From Stichopus chloronotus (Eukaryota > Echinodermata > Holothuroidea > Aspidochirotida > Stichopodidae), in the NCBI GenBank assembly GCA_021234535.1, contig CM037836.1, forward strand, positions 32,919,921 to 32,983,920: DNA of 64,000 bases, written 5' to 3'. The translations under genes and the position numbers were made by a program. The notes under the pieces are model-generated. The model was not told the origin of the DNA and searched no databases. It was given only the letters and a program-made list of their open reading frames with translations. Numbering within the stretch: the stretch's first letter is position 1; each line of letters opens with the position of its first letter. Below, piece after piece: positions 23,745 through 35,290 of the stretch.

Positions 23745-23880
23745 CTTGTGTATTGTATTCCATTGGGTTATGTTGCGTTGCATTGTATCACATCGCGTTG
23801 CATTACACGGCATTGCTGTTGCATACATTGTATGGTATTGTTTTGAACTGCATTTGCATACCATTGTGTTGTATTGTTGC
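23745..23880 (+). repeat. Degenerate GCATT/GTATT pentanucleotide repeat
   Basis: Runs of TTGCATTGTATCACATCGCG-type units in which ATTGT/GCATT recurs about every five bases. It is mirrored at about 27352-27490. Frames across it (the C-terminal half of 23491-24021) are low-complexity. Confidence 0.7.
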
Positions 23881-24774
23881 TTGCTTTTAACCGAACATTA
23901 TGCGAAACGTAGGCCTACCGCTGTGCAATATATATTATATTATCCGAACTTTGATGTGATTGTAAAAATTGAACAGTCCATTCAGAAAAGTTTAAGTAGT
24001 AAGCAGAATTATATAAACTGAGGAAATAACACAACTTTGTAACTGCATGTGTACAGACGATAAAGTTTTTTTTTTTTTTTTGTCTTCTAATACAAAATCG
24101 GTGAATCCTCTTGAAATACAAAAGGAAGAGAAACGAAAAACTTGTATTCATACTAAAATTGGATTTGTGGTGATTTCATTGCACTCATAAAAATGAAACA
24201 CAATTGCAAGAATTCATTCTACTTGAATGATCTCTTTTCTTTTTTTCTTTGTTTTTAATATGAAATTTAGTTAACGCGACAGAGGAAATAAAAAGAACAT
24301 TGGAATGTCAAAAGTCATCTATACAAAATTTACCTGTATGTAAACCTATGTCTTTTTCTGAAGGATTTGTCTGGGTGGTGAAGGTAAACCTTCCTGGTAA
24401 AATAACTTCTTTCAATTAAGATTTTTATTATTACATTTTAGTTAAAATTTTGCTTTAAAGGATACACGAACTTCAGTGCAACAACAATGAAGCACTCACC
24501 AAGTAAGATTAATTCTTAAACACGAACCTTGAGCTATGCAAGTTTATCCAATTAACTTGATGAGGGGATGACAGAGAGTCATTGGTATCTCAATTTTAAC
24601 TTGATTACAATTTCAGTTCATGTTGTTTTATGTAATTTATGGCTTGGCCTCCAACATCCTACACATGATATATATATTATTTCATTGTTCTTCGTGGATT
24701 CTGAATGCATTTCTTTTTTACCTTAAGAACCGGAATTAGATGATAGTTGAGTCAGCAGCAGTCCTTACATAACA

Positions 24775-24862
24775 TATATATATATTCATGTATATGTATG
24801 TATACATATGTATATATATATAGTATATATAGTACATATAGTATATATAGTATATACAACAT
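24775..24862. repeat. TATA-rich microsatellite
   Basis: Tract of TATATA, TATG and TAGTATATA units. Its mirror at about 26380-26465 differs in unit lengths, one of the few places where the two palindrome arms disagree by more than a single base. Confidence 0.85.
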
Positions 24863-25491
24863 GAAATGCTCAAATTGTGGGGAATGTATCAAAGGAGGGG
24901 AATTTATTCGCCGAGAAAGACTTTGTCTCCTCCGAGATCCTTAAGTTGTTCCTAAACCACTGTGTGGTTCGCTGGGTAGGTACCAAAGTATCTCGTTACT
25001 ATTTTTTCCTCCGTGCAGTCGACTTGAGTTACGCCAAGGATGAGTAAACTACTTTCGTCACCTCGATAGCAGCATTAAATTTAGTCTATTGTTAGGACGA
25101 TGGTGTATTTTCCTCTTCCTCTACACATCCCATACAGTTCTACTAACTCATTCATACAGCACGCGTCACACTACGCTATAAGAGTCGATCAATGCCCAAC
25201 CATCGTCTTGTCAGATTCCTCACAGCGTGTTTATGATTTTTATTGAAATCAGGCCACTTTCCTTCCAATAATGGAAGGAACCAATCACATTACCGCAAAT
25301 GAAAAAAATGACTATTCATTATGACGTGGCACATTACAATCCACACATCATGTCAAGACGTGTCCAGCTCAGACCAATTTTTCTGTGCTTTGCACGTTGA
25401 CAGTATGTGATTGACACAGCGTGGATATGAATAGTGAACGCATGGGCTGTCTTATTTCACTACGTACACACCCACGACAAAGGAGTTATCC

Positions 25492-25618
25492 AAGACTTAG
25501 TGAACGAAAGCAACTCAAGGATAACAGTTCAGCAGAGAAGGGGCTGTACAAGGGAGTAGCGGTAATAACAAGCGTTGTTGGAATGTGGACAGGAAAAGGG
25601 AAGATTCACTAAGTCTTG
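25492..25618. repeat. 14-base inverted repeat at the palindrome tip
   Basis: CAAGACTTAGTGAA at 25492-25505 is the reverse complement of TTCACTAAGTCTTG at 25605-25618, the last bases of the left arm. The end of the arm could therefore fold back on sequence about 100 bases upstream, independently of the large palindrome. Confidence 0.85.
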
Positions 25619-27541
25619 GTCAAGACTTAGTGAATCTTTCCCCTTTTCCTGTCCACATTCCAACAACGCTTGTTATTACCGCTACTCCCTTGTACAGCCC
25701 CTTCTGCTGAACTGTTATCCTTGAGTTGCTTTCGTTCACTAAGTCTGGATAACTCCTTTGTCGTGGGTGTGTACGTAGTGAAATAAGACAGCCCATGCGT
25801 TCACTATTCATATCCACGCTGTGTCAATCACATACTGTCAACGTGCAAAGCACAGAAAAATTGGTCTGAGCTGGACACGTCTTGACATGATGTGTGGATT
25901 GTAATGTGCCACGTCATAATGAATAGTCATTTTTTTCATTTGCGGTAATGTGATTGGTTCCTTCCATTATTGGAAGGAAAGTGGCCTGATTTCAATAAAA
26001 ATCATAAACACGCTGTGAGGAATCTGACAAGACGATGGTTGGGCATTGATCGACTCTTATAGCGTAGTGTGACGCGTGCTGTATGAATGAGTTAGTAGAA
26101 CTGTATGGGATGTGTAGAGGAAGAGGAAAATACACCATCGTCCTAACAATAGACTAAATTTAATGCTGCTATCGAGGTGACGAAAGTAGTTTACTCATCC
26201 TTGGCGTAACTCAAGTCGACTGCACGGAGGAAAAAATAGTAACGAGATACTTTGGTACCTACCCAGCGAACCACACAGTGGTTTAGGAACAACTTAAGGA
26301 TCTCGGAGGAGACAAAGTCTTTCTCGGCGAATAAATTCCCCTCCTTTGATACATTCCCCACAATTTGAGCATTTCATGTTGTATTATACTATATATACTA
26401 TATGTACTATATATACTATATATTATACATATGTATACATACATATACATGAATATATATATATGTTATGTAAGGACTGCTGCTGACTCAACTATCATCT
26501 AATTCCGGTTCTTAAGGTAAAAAAGAAATGCATTCAGAATCCACGAAGAACAATGAAATAATATATATATCATGTGTAGGATGTTGGAGGCCAAGCCATA
26601 AATTACATAAAACAACATGAACTGAAATTGTAATCAAGTTAAAATTGAGATACCAATGACTCTCTGTCATCCCCTCATCAAGTTAATTGGATAAACTTGC
26701 ATAGCTCAAGGTTCGTGTTTAAGAATTAATCTTACTTGGTGAGTGCTTCATTGTTGTTGCACTGAAGTTCGTGTATCCTTTAAAGCAAAATTTTAACTAA
26801 AATGTAATAATAAAAATCTTAATTGAAAGAAGTTATTTTACCAGGAAGGTTTACCTTCACCACCCAGACAAATCCTTCAGAAAAAGACATAGGTTTACAT
26901 ACAGGTAAATTTTGTATAGATGACTTTTGACATTCCAATGTTCTTTTTATTTCCTCTGTCGCGTTAACTAAATTTCATATTAAAAACAAAGAAAAAAGAA
27001 AAAGATCATTCAAGTAGAATGAATTCTTGCAATTGTGTTTCATTTTTATGAGTGCAATGAAATCACCACAAATCCAATTTTAGTATGAATACAAGTTTTT
27101 CGTTTCTCTTCCTTTTGTATTTCAAGAGGATTCACCGATTTTGTATTAGAAGACAAAAAAAAAAAAAAAACTTTATCGTCTGTACACATGCAGTTACAAA
27201 GTTGTGTTATTTCCTCAGTTTATATAATTCTGCTTACTACTTAAACTTTTCTGAATGGACTGTTCAATTTTTACAATCACATCAAAGTTCGGATAATATA
27301 ATATATTTGCACAGCGGTAGGCCTACGTTTCGCATAATGTTCGGTTAAAAGCAAGCAACAATACAACACAATGGTATGCAAATGCAGTTCAAAACAATAC
27401 CATACAATGTATGCAACAGCAATGCCGTGTAATGCAACGCGATGTGATACAATGCAACGCAACATAACCCAATGGAATACAATACACAAGCATGAAACAA
27501 TAAAGAAAAAAGGAAAAAGAAAAAACGAAAGCAAAGTGTAC

Positions 27542-27634
27542 CTCGAGGTCCTTTCTTTTTGGTTTCTTGGCTTTTTTCGAAGCTAAAGAGGCCAATATTA
27601 GCAAAAGAACAAACAAAATCTGCATAGGTCTCAT
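27542..27634 (-). other. Mirror copy of the signal-peptide exon, one base shorter
   Basis: Reverse-complement counterpart of 23599-23692. One A is missing from the homopolymer after ACC, which shifts the frame from KKPKKKGPRG to KKPKRKDLEV. Probably a consensus error within a duplicated arm, not a second gene. Confidence 0.7.
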
Positions 27635-29687
27635 GATGAAATCGTTGAAGTGACCCACTCTAGCTAGAACCGATGATAAGTCCTTGTAACAGACGAGAGG
27701 TCTTTCCACTTCTTTGCCCTCCACTTTTAAACCGAATATCATACGGTTGAATTAAAAAATGATGAAAAACAATCATCCCAAAAATTGTAATATGATTCAC
27801 TTGGCCCGTGAATCTTTCAAGCTAATGTAAACACTTACCATTGTCAGGTCGTGAACTTATATAACTTATCAAAATAGAGGGTACGCAAAATATACGACTT
27901 GAATGGCAAAAGGGACACCTTCTTGACCTAAACATCTATTAGAATATATGAAATCAGGGACGAACTTTCACCATTTTAGAGGAAATCGCAAAGCAAAAGG
28001 AGAGAAAAAAGAAAGCCCACTTTAGTTTGTGTACGTCTATCTTCAGTCTAAACCTCAAAGAGTTACTTTCTTCCATCATTGTTTGCACATCCCATCTCTT
28101 TAAAGTCAAAAGACCAAAACAGTTACAACTCTAACGTAAACATCGTAAATAAGCCTTGCAGAAACAGCTTTTGCTTCTTTAGACATTTTATCTTTCAATA
28201 CTTTTCTGTCATAAACAGGCTCCTCTATGTACATCGTCGTTCTCATTCTATATTCCAGTTAGGTATACACTACACGGAAAGAAAAAGTCGTAGGTTGGAA
28301 GTGGTTGGGGTCTTAAAACCAAGTTGAGGTATGTTGCGATTAAATACCATGTAACTATAGATCTATCTATTGGAGGACTTTCCTTTGATGCAATATCACG
28401 GCGACTGTCCCATGCAGACGTGTAGAAAGCAGGTGGACTGAGTGGACGATGTCCAGGGGTCCCGAAGATTGCATGAAGGTCCCAACCAAATATTGTTGAC
28501 AATAGACAAAACAAATTCTCAAAAATTGTAGGACAATAGGTTTGTGATGCCATTAGTTCCCGAGCCCCATAGCGTCCTTGCAATTGTCCACGGGCCCTCG
28601 AGGGTCTTTCTGGTGGGATGTTAAGTAACTGTTTTTTTTTTTATTGTATCTCTCTTGTATGTGTGTGTGTGGGGGGGGGGGGGTACGTCATTACGATCGT
28701 CATAAACCTTACCATCACGGTACACACGGCTTCACATACACCGTCAAGACACCCTAGTCTGCATAACACCACTAATGGGATGCTTTGCCACGTGTCATAG
28801 TCCGGTGGTACTATACATTACCGCATCTCATTCCTTTTACATCCAGTCGTGCTGCACATCCAGTTTCTTCGGGAAATGGTCACGACGATCAAGAGTCCAC
28901 GTTTCAAACGCCCACACGACAAAATATTGACGAAGTAGATACTGCTATGAAATCATCTAATGAAGACGGACAAGGAAGAAACGAAGGAAAGATTTCATAA
29001 ACGTCACACCTTGAAAATCAGGTGTTTTTGAAGGGCATTTGCACTATTAAAAAAAAACTATTATAAAAAAGGACTAACGTCATTTTATGTCAGATAAATT
29101 CACTTTCACTGATTTCATTTCTTTATGCCAGCATAGCTCCAGTATACACACTTAACTTACTCAACAAATTCACATAAAAAATATCTGATGGAATACAATA
29201 GGAAAAAAAAAACGCCAACAAGAGAAGCAAGGACGATTAATGATTAACAAAATATGCAATTCCGTTGATGAGTTTTACGATAAATATGTAATGGTGTTAA
29301 TGAGGTTTTGTTTGTTAAACCTATTTTTCTTTATCTCTTAAAACGCTTGGTGAAAAGTAGCAAAATTGCATCAGTGCACTAGTTAAGACTTCCAACATAA
29401 CCTCTGACTGGTGGAGGCGTTATGAAAGGTGACCAATGTTAAGCTTATTAGGAATGCAATAAAGAAAAATTGCGATGTAACACTTTTCATTCCACACATA
29501 AATATGTTGCGATGCAATGTTACAGTTGACAGTACACCTAATCAGGTATGACGACCTACATAGAGGGAACTTAAACCAGGGAGGTGCTAGAGTCTCCCTG
29601 CTTAAACTTAGGAAGTCACATCATCGACCATATTCGAAAAACATTTCATTCTGCCGAGTTTCTCGTGACAAAACAAACCTTCTCACC

Positions 29688-30336
29688 ATGAATGTGATAA
29701 GACAATGTTTCCTTTTCATGTGTATTATTGCCGATACAGTCGGTGCAGGTACAGAAATACGCATAGCTGTACTTCTGGACGAATTCGGCACTTTGTTGGA
29801 CGTTTCACAATTCGAGCCCGCGATTGATATTGCGTTCAACACTGTGACCGAGAAAGTCGAGAGGGGCGAGCTTTTAAACTTTACGTTTACGAAGTTCTTA
29901 AGGGAGACAGTTCTTGGTGGGCCACGTATAGGCGTTGGACTGGTCGCCGATTTAGTGAGGGACTACGACATACACGTGGTGTTGGGACATCCGAAAAGCC
30001 TAGAATTGTACGGCATAGGTGATTTGGTTTCTTACTGGAACATCCCGACTGTTACCGGGGCTTCTATAGGGGCGGAGTTGGAGGACCGCTCACGTTTCAA
30101 GACTTTAACGCGCACGTCTATGCGCTCAGAAGCTATAGGCTGGTTCATCGTCAGGCTACTTGAAACCTACGGTTGGGACCTATGCAGTGTATTGTACGTA
30201 CCAGGAGTGTTTACCTTGATATCTGACGCCGTGCAAGGAGTGTTAAACCAAGCAGGTATTATCGTTCATCCCTTCTTACTGGATGTAGAACAAAATGTAA
30301 CGAGACCTCTACAAGAAGCTCAAGACACATTTCGAA
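29688..30336 (+). CDS. Mirror copy of ANF-receptor first exon copy 4 (probable assembly duplicate)
   Basis: Same length (649 bases) and same protein as 20895-21543, on the opposite strand within the right palindrome arm. Two indels lie just outside the coding part. One A is lost upstream (GACAAAACAAACC), which opens a longer frame from 29517. One A is lost in the splice donor, turning GTAAGT into GTAGTA and letting the frame run on to 30413. A real donor would be weakened by this change. If the palindrome is an artefact this is copy 4 read twice. If the palindrome is real, it is a fifth exon in opposite orientation with an impaired donor. Confidence 0.6.
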
Positions 30337-31580
30337 GTAGTAATAGTGTATTCATTTTAGTCATAGTCATTCCTCTATATGTTTATAAGAATCTAGATAC
30401 AACTTGCCAGTGATGTTAGTGTGAAAGTTTAGTAATTCAAGTTAAAAATAACTTAACATTACTTTCTATTAATGGTAACATTAAACGGTGATATGACGTT
30501 GCCATCATTTGCCATGGGTCTCATTGTAAGTGGATGTATTAAACGACATCACAGAAATGTCTTACATGGATGTTGATTTCCTTCGGAAATCGTTTCTTTC
30601 TTAGCTTTTGCAACAAACCATTCTTGTTCATATCGTATTCTCAAAAAAAAAAAATAGGATTGACCTGAAATTCTTAAAAAAGCGTAAGAAACTCTCCCAA
30701 ACGATTTTCATGATCATTCGTCTGATTATTCGTCTTGGGCCCTGCCAGTGTCTTATCAGAAGACCTCGCCAGTGAGGGGCCCCACCCCGATGCCCTCAAC
30801 TTTAGAAAGACCAGTCCGGTAAAATCCTGTCTGCCAAAGCCACAAGTAACAGCACCAAGTTTTCAGAACGAAATTCACATAAGTTTCATTTTAAAACTGA
30901 TTGCCATGTCAAAAAATTTTATAACAATTTTTGCAATTTATCATTCCTTCATTTAGGTAAGTTCTCCTCACTGTTTTCATTTTTGTTTTATTAATATCTG
31001 AGCTACGACGTTGTCAGAAAAGTCGTCCACAAGATACGAAAGAATATAGTAGTGATGCCATATTTACGTCGGTCATATATAAATTGTCACGTGGTTGAAA
31101 GTCATTTAAGGGCAGCAACAACAAATAATGATTTTATTTATTTTTTTGTCTTCCTTATTTATTGTAATCTTTATTCGTTGTCAGTTTTTGTTTTGTCGTG
31201 CTTTTGACTCCACCATCTACGATGAAGATGGTCTGGCTAAAAGATTAAGTAAAGCCAAAGGACCCATGAGAGCACTCCATGCACCGTTGATTCTCTCTTC
31301 ACGAAAATCCAAAGAATTAAGCACTCAAGTGAGTTGACGGGACCGTCCTCTCTGTCAAAATCGAAGAACAGACATGTGCTTTAAAAAAATGTATCTACAT
31401 CCTACTTGCCATTGCTATCTTGGGGTATACACCAGTTAAATCACATATCAGCTCGAGAGTCCATACCAACTAACACTCTCGGGTGTCGTAAACAACTTGA
31501 GATTATGGGTGCAACCACGAATTCTTAAATTTTAAGACAAAGCAATATTGTCACATGAACATGATTTTCTGGGTTAAAAG

Positions 31581-31680
31581 NNNNNNNNNNNNNNNNNNNN
31601 NNNNNNNNNNNNNNNNNNNNNNNNNNNNNNNNNNNNNNNNNNNNNNNNNNNNNNNNNNNNNNNNNNNNNNNNNNNNNNNN
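31581..31680. other. Assembly gap (100 N)
   Basis: Exactly 100 N. The palindrome arm ends at its left edge and a Penelope-like element begins, mid-gene, at its right edge. The true distance and the rest of the retroelement are unknown. Confidence 0.99.
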
Positions 31681-32166
31681 GACTCTTCCACCACCACTAG
31701 ATACTATAAGCTTCCTTACATTGGTGATTATGCTGGTGTGGTTCAGTCAAAAGTGAGAGATTTGATTAAGACATACTGTTCAAATGTTGATATTAAATTG
31801 GTTTTCGTGTCCTTTAAAGTACGCAATGTGTTTGTTAACAAAGATATAATCCCCCAAAGCCTTAAGTCTCATGTAGTCTACAAATTCACTTGTACAAGTT
31901 GTAAAGCTTGTTACATAGGGGAAACCCATAGACACCTGGCTACAAGAATACATGAGCATCTTTTCACTAATAAAAACTCCCATATTTACAAACACCTTAA
32001 CAAATCTGCTACTTGCAAAGGCAAAAGTGATCACAACTCTTTCACAATCATTGACTCAGCTCCTACCAAGCTTCAGCTTAAGATTAAAGAAAGCCTTCAC
32101 ATCAGCTGGCAAAACCCTAGTCTTAACAAACAGCGTGAATGCCCCTCATTCACTCTATTTAACTAA
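31681..32166 (+). mobile_element. Penelope-like retroelement, 3' part with GIY-YIG endonuclease domain
   Basis: The frame is open from the gap edge and ends at TAA 32164-32166, giving about 161 residues. The first part (YKLPYIGDYAG, VRDLIKTY, IKLVFVSFKVRNVF) matches the linker that follows the reverse transcriptase in Penelope-like elements. The GIY-YIG nuclease follows: VVYKFTCTSCKACYIGETHR, with the cysteine pair typical of the group and the catalytic-type R in HLATRIHEHL, then IIDSAP and KIKESLHISW near the end. These elements copy themselves by target-primed reverse transcription, the nuclease nicking the target. The reverse transcriptase would lie in the gap and is absent here. The frame is intact, so the insertion may be fairly young. 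It is not a host gene. Confidence 0.93.
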
Positions 32167-32230
32167 GCGTTTTCAGTGCTATATTCTATCTGGCGTATTG
32201 TAGACTGTATTACCATTCTTTCTTGTGTAC

Positions 32231-32264
32231 CTGATGATGCAAGCTGTGCTTGCGAAACGTCGTA
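32231..32264 (+). ncRNA. Hammerhead-ribozyme-like motif in the Penelope-like element 3' region
   Basis: CTGATGA (32231-32237) is followed after one base by a perfect 6-bp hairpin, GCAAGC-TGT-GCTTGC (32239-32253), then GAAA (32254-32257) and ACGTCGTA. This is the hammerhead core order: CUGANGA, stem II, GAAA, a two-pair stem III (AC/GU closing GUC), then UA at the cleavage position. Penelope-like elements are known to carry hammerhead motifs with very short stem III. Weak points: T32238 has no partner, and stem I pairing beyond the core is poor, so this copy may be inactive or the match may be partial. Confidence 0.4.
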
Positions 32265-32329
32265 TTTTTGGAGTGTTTTTGCCATTAAACATGGTTACTT
32301 TTAAAGCAGTGGTATCCTGAGTTTTCTTA

Positions 32330-32601
32330 ATACATACATACATACATACAGACATACATACATACATACATACATACACATACATACAGACATACATACA
32401 GACAGACATACAGACAGAACAGACAGACAGACAGACATACAGATACATACAGACAGACAGACATACAGACAGACATACAGACATACATACAGACTACAGA
32501 CATACAGACATACAGACACATACATACATACAGACATAAGACATACATACATACATACATACAGACATACATACATACACATACATACATACATACATAC
32601 A

Positions 32602-32641
<40 letters not shown>

Positions 32642-32660
32642 TACTATATATATATATATT
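32330..32660 (+). repeat. ACAT/ACAG tetranucleotide microsatellite followed by an AT run
   Basis: ACATAC and CAGACAGA units from 32330 to about 32609, then (AT)n to about 32660. It begins where the retroelement tail ends (TTTTCTTAATACATAC). The minus-strand frames full of YVCMYVCM and SVCLSVCL are translations of it and are not genes. Confidence 0.96.
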
Positions 32661-34082
32661 ATTATAATGTGCTACTCATGGAGTATCCGCAGTCTATTTC
32701 AATGTCTGTATATTTAAGACCCATAAAGTAGGCCCATTCAAATGTTTTATATAGTTTACAGTGAGATTTTTTTATATGGGTGTCTTAAAAGTGTACGTAA
32801 AACGATCGCCCAAGACACACATAGCATAACCACACATCGAGAAAATGGCCAGCTGTTGAGAGTTACTCTTAAGTGAGCTTACTGCGATTATATCAACGGC
32901 AGTTTGTTCACATGCTGATCTGTTAATTGTCTGAGCACGAAAGAGTCATTACATGCCGCTAGACTGAACGTTGACGAGAACTTGAATCAAATAATTAGCT
33001 CCTCCATCTATGATGACTTTGCATCAGATTCGAGGAGAGTGGATGGTACGCCATTTTTTTTTTTTGATGCTCGACCGTTAGAAGGAGAGTTAATGTCTTA
33101 CCATTCTTGATAACCCATTGACTTTTTTTGTTGTTTTTGTGGAACCTTGCCGTTTCATTCTCGAACAGTCATATTACATTTCGATTGTCACGAAATCCTG
33201 AACTGTGCTTGTCGAGATGTTTACTTGTCCATTCGAAGTTATCAGCTAATCATCATTACATTATTTCCAGTGGATTTGTTTTTAAAGAGGAAAGTGCATT
33301 GCTGTCAGTATAGCCACAACACAACTTTGTTCAAGTTTAGGTGTAAAATCTTTCTCTTTTTTTCACAAATTTTACGTGATGCGAAGACCGTGAACTTGCG
33401 GACTACATTTTTCTTTGAAAAACTTCATGAATACAAATTTTAATATGCCGTTCAATTGCATGAAGTCAGACACTTGGAAATTTTTTATAAAGAAAAATAT
33501 ATTTTCCTTTGAAATATACTATTATGTACTAAGTAGTCTGGAATGTATTATCACACCGAAGCATTGTGCATCTGAAAGAAACACATCTCCATCTTCGTAT
33601 TTATTTGCCATCTTTTGAATTGCAAATTAGAATTACTTCTTGGATTTAACGTCAACGAGAAATATCGTGGGAATTTTTGTTGCCCAATTCGATCTTCGCG
33701 ATCTTTTCTCTCTCTTTTGCTGCCGGACTTTCTCCATCATGAGGAAGGAAGTAGCTAGTGGATAAAATCGTTTTAGTTTCTTTTTTTTTTCAGTTTTCCT
33801 TTTTTCTGGTTGCTACCTTCAGATGAAGCGACTTGATTGATCAATTTATATGGAACCAGAGAATGGCTACGAGAAGGACAAGACTGTGAGAAACGTATAG
33901 ATGGTTTTATTTCTATTGAATTGTCTTTTGTTTTATTTTCAACTGAAATGGAAGGATGAAAAGGATTGACCGCTGCATTGACGAGAAATCCGACTCACAA
34001 CGATATCAACATAAGGGTCTTCTTTTGCATTTTGTAACCGGGATATATCTTTGTATCCCTCGCAGTATTTTTTTTTTTGAAG
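32661..34082. other. Upstream region of the receptor gene; nothing defined
   Basis: AT-rich sequence with T-runs and short frames lacking domains (33128-33313, 33147-33443, 33415-33618). A pyrimidine tract ending CGCAG at 34060-34064, just before the receptor start, could be a splice acceptor for a 5' UTR intron. This is not established. Confidence 0.35.
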
Positions 34083-35290
34083 ATGGGAGAGAATCAAACG
34101 TTTCACCCTTCATCAACTATCTTATCTGAGATTGAGGATGATTCGGGGTTTCGACGCGGTCACGTTCATCATCAAATCCCTCTACGGCTGTATCGGCATT
34201 CTCGGCATCGTCGGCAACGGACTGATCCTGGCGATGTTGATAAAGATTCCCGCCTTACGTAACACCACGAAACCTCTTGATCGGCCACCAGTCCGTCATC
34301 GACTTCGTTTCGTCGTTGCTTCTCTTGGCGACGTTTCTTCCCCCTCCTCTGCACGACATGACCGAGCTTGCGGCAGAGAACCCGGGGTTGGCGCAGGTCT
34401 TTTTGTAAACTCTGGGTGAGCCGTCTGTTCTATTGGACGGCGATCAAAGCCTCCACTGCGAACCTCGTCTGTCTCACTCTGGAGAGGTACATCGCGGTCG
34501 TTCATCCTTTAAAGTATCGCGAAAAGCTGAAGACGAAAGAAGCGACCATCATCTGCACTATCGTGTGGTTCTTAGGTTTCATCGTCCAAGTTTACCAGCT
34601 CCCGACCTTCTTCGTTGAGAACGGGATTTGCGTCTTAAAGTACAAAGTGGAAGCGTTGGCGGTGTTATCTGGCATATGGATATTCTCCATGACTCTGGTG
34701 GTACCGTTGGTGGTGATGTCGTTCGTTTACATTTCCATATTCATGGCGTTGCCGAAGAAAGTCTCGCCGGTGACCAGCGGCAATAGCGCGCCACAAGCCG
34801 CCAAGCCTGGACAATCACCGGAGGACCATCCGAGCTCTACGGTCAGGCAGAGCGACCGCGAGACGCCGATCACTGACCTGTTACAGGGTGAAGGGGAACA
34901 GAAGCTCGTGACCACTTCCACCAATACCAGGAGTTTGGTCCATCCCAGCAGCCATAATCAGGGTAAGGCGGAGAAGGGTAAAGGGGAAGACAAAGAGATA
35001 AAGTCCGCCGGAACGTTTTGTCGACAATGGTGATCGTTAGCGTCACGTACACTATATGTTGGACGCCTAACCAGATCTACTTTTTGCATTTCAACCTCGG
35101 CGGCGAACTCGACCTCAACGGCGGGATGTATTACTTCACGGTGTTGGCGGCTGCTGCTAACATGTGCATCAATCCGATCATCTACGCGTTCAAGTATAAG
35201 AAATTTCAAGACGGCATGAAGCAGATGATCTTCGGAAAAACGTTCTCGCAAGCGAACGATTCTACGGCGGGATCCAATCCAAGAAGTTAA
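34083..35290 (+). CDS. Class A (rhodopsin-type) G-protein-coupled receptor, single exon, four apparent frameshifts
   Basis: From ATG 34083 to TAA 35288-35290, about 400 codons across shifting frames. It starts MGENQTF, with a glycosylation site. TM1 holds the GN motif (GIVGNGLILAMLI). TM2 lies in another frame (SVIDFVSSLLLL). TM3 starts at the conserved Cys (CKLWVSRLFYW) and ends LERYIAVVHPLKY, an ERY form of DRY. TM4 has the conserved W (IVWFLGF). Loop 2 has the disulfide Cys (GICVLKYK). A polar third loop of about 75 residues follows, then TM6 with CWTP and TM7 with NPIIY, and a basic tail. It should signal through G proteins at the cell surface; the ligand is unknown, though the layout is peptide-receptor-like. 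Frame changes sit at GGGG 34145-34148, AAA 34270-34272 and TTTTT 34400-34404 (one base extra each) and near 35005-35011 (one missing), which points to consensus errors more than decay. Confidence 0.85.

Larger units (their letters stand above)
19648..25618 (+). repeat. Left arm of a 6-kb near-perfect palindrome
   Basis: 5,971 bases that reappear as the reverse complement at 25621-31580, separated by only GT at 25619-25620. It contains receptor exon copy 4, its flanks, a signal-peptide exon and several low-complexity tracts. Because the sequence joins smoothly to the tandem array on its left, this arm is probably the genuine one. Confidence 0.97.
25621..31580 (-). repeat. Right arm of the 6-kb palindrome, probably a fold-back artefact
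   Basis: 5,960 bases that mirror 19648-25618 and stop exactly at the N gap at 31581. Differences I found are single-base indels, mostly in short homopolymers (for example CAAAACAAACC for CAAAAACAAACC, ACCAAAAAGAAAG for ACCAAAAAAGAAAG, CCAGACTT for CCAAGACTT). I found no clear substitution outside microsatellites. A fold-back read or contig end explains this better than an evolved palindrome. Confidence 0.95.

Noticed and set aside
25621..31580. Apparent second set of genes on the opposite strand
   Set aside because: Mirror of the left arm with only single-base indels; counted as one probable assembly duplicate.
32179..32609. Three overlapping minus-strand frames of repeated CMYV and SVCL units
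   Set aside because: They are the ACAT/ACAG microsatellite read in three frames.
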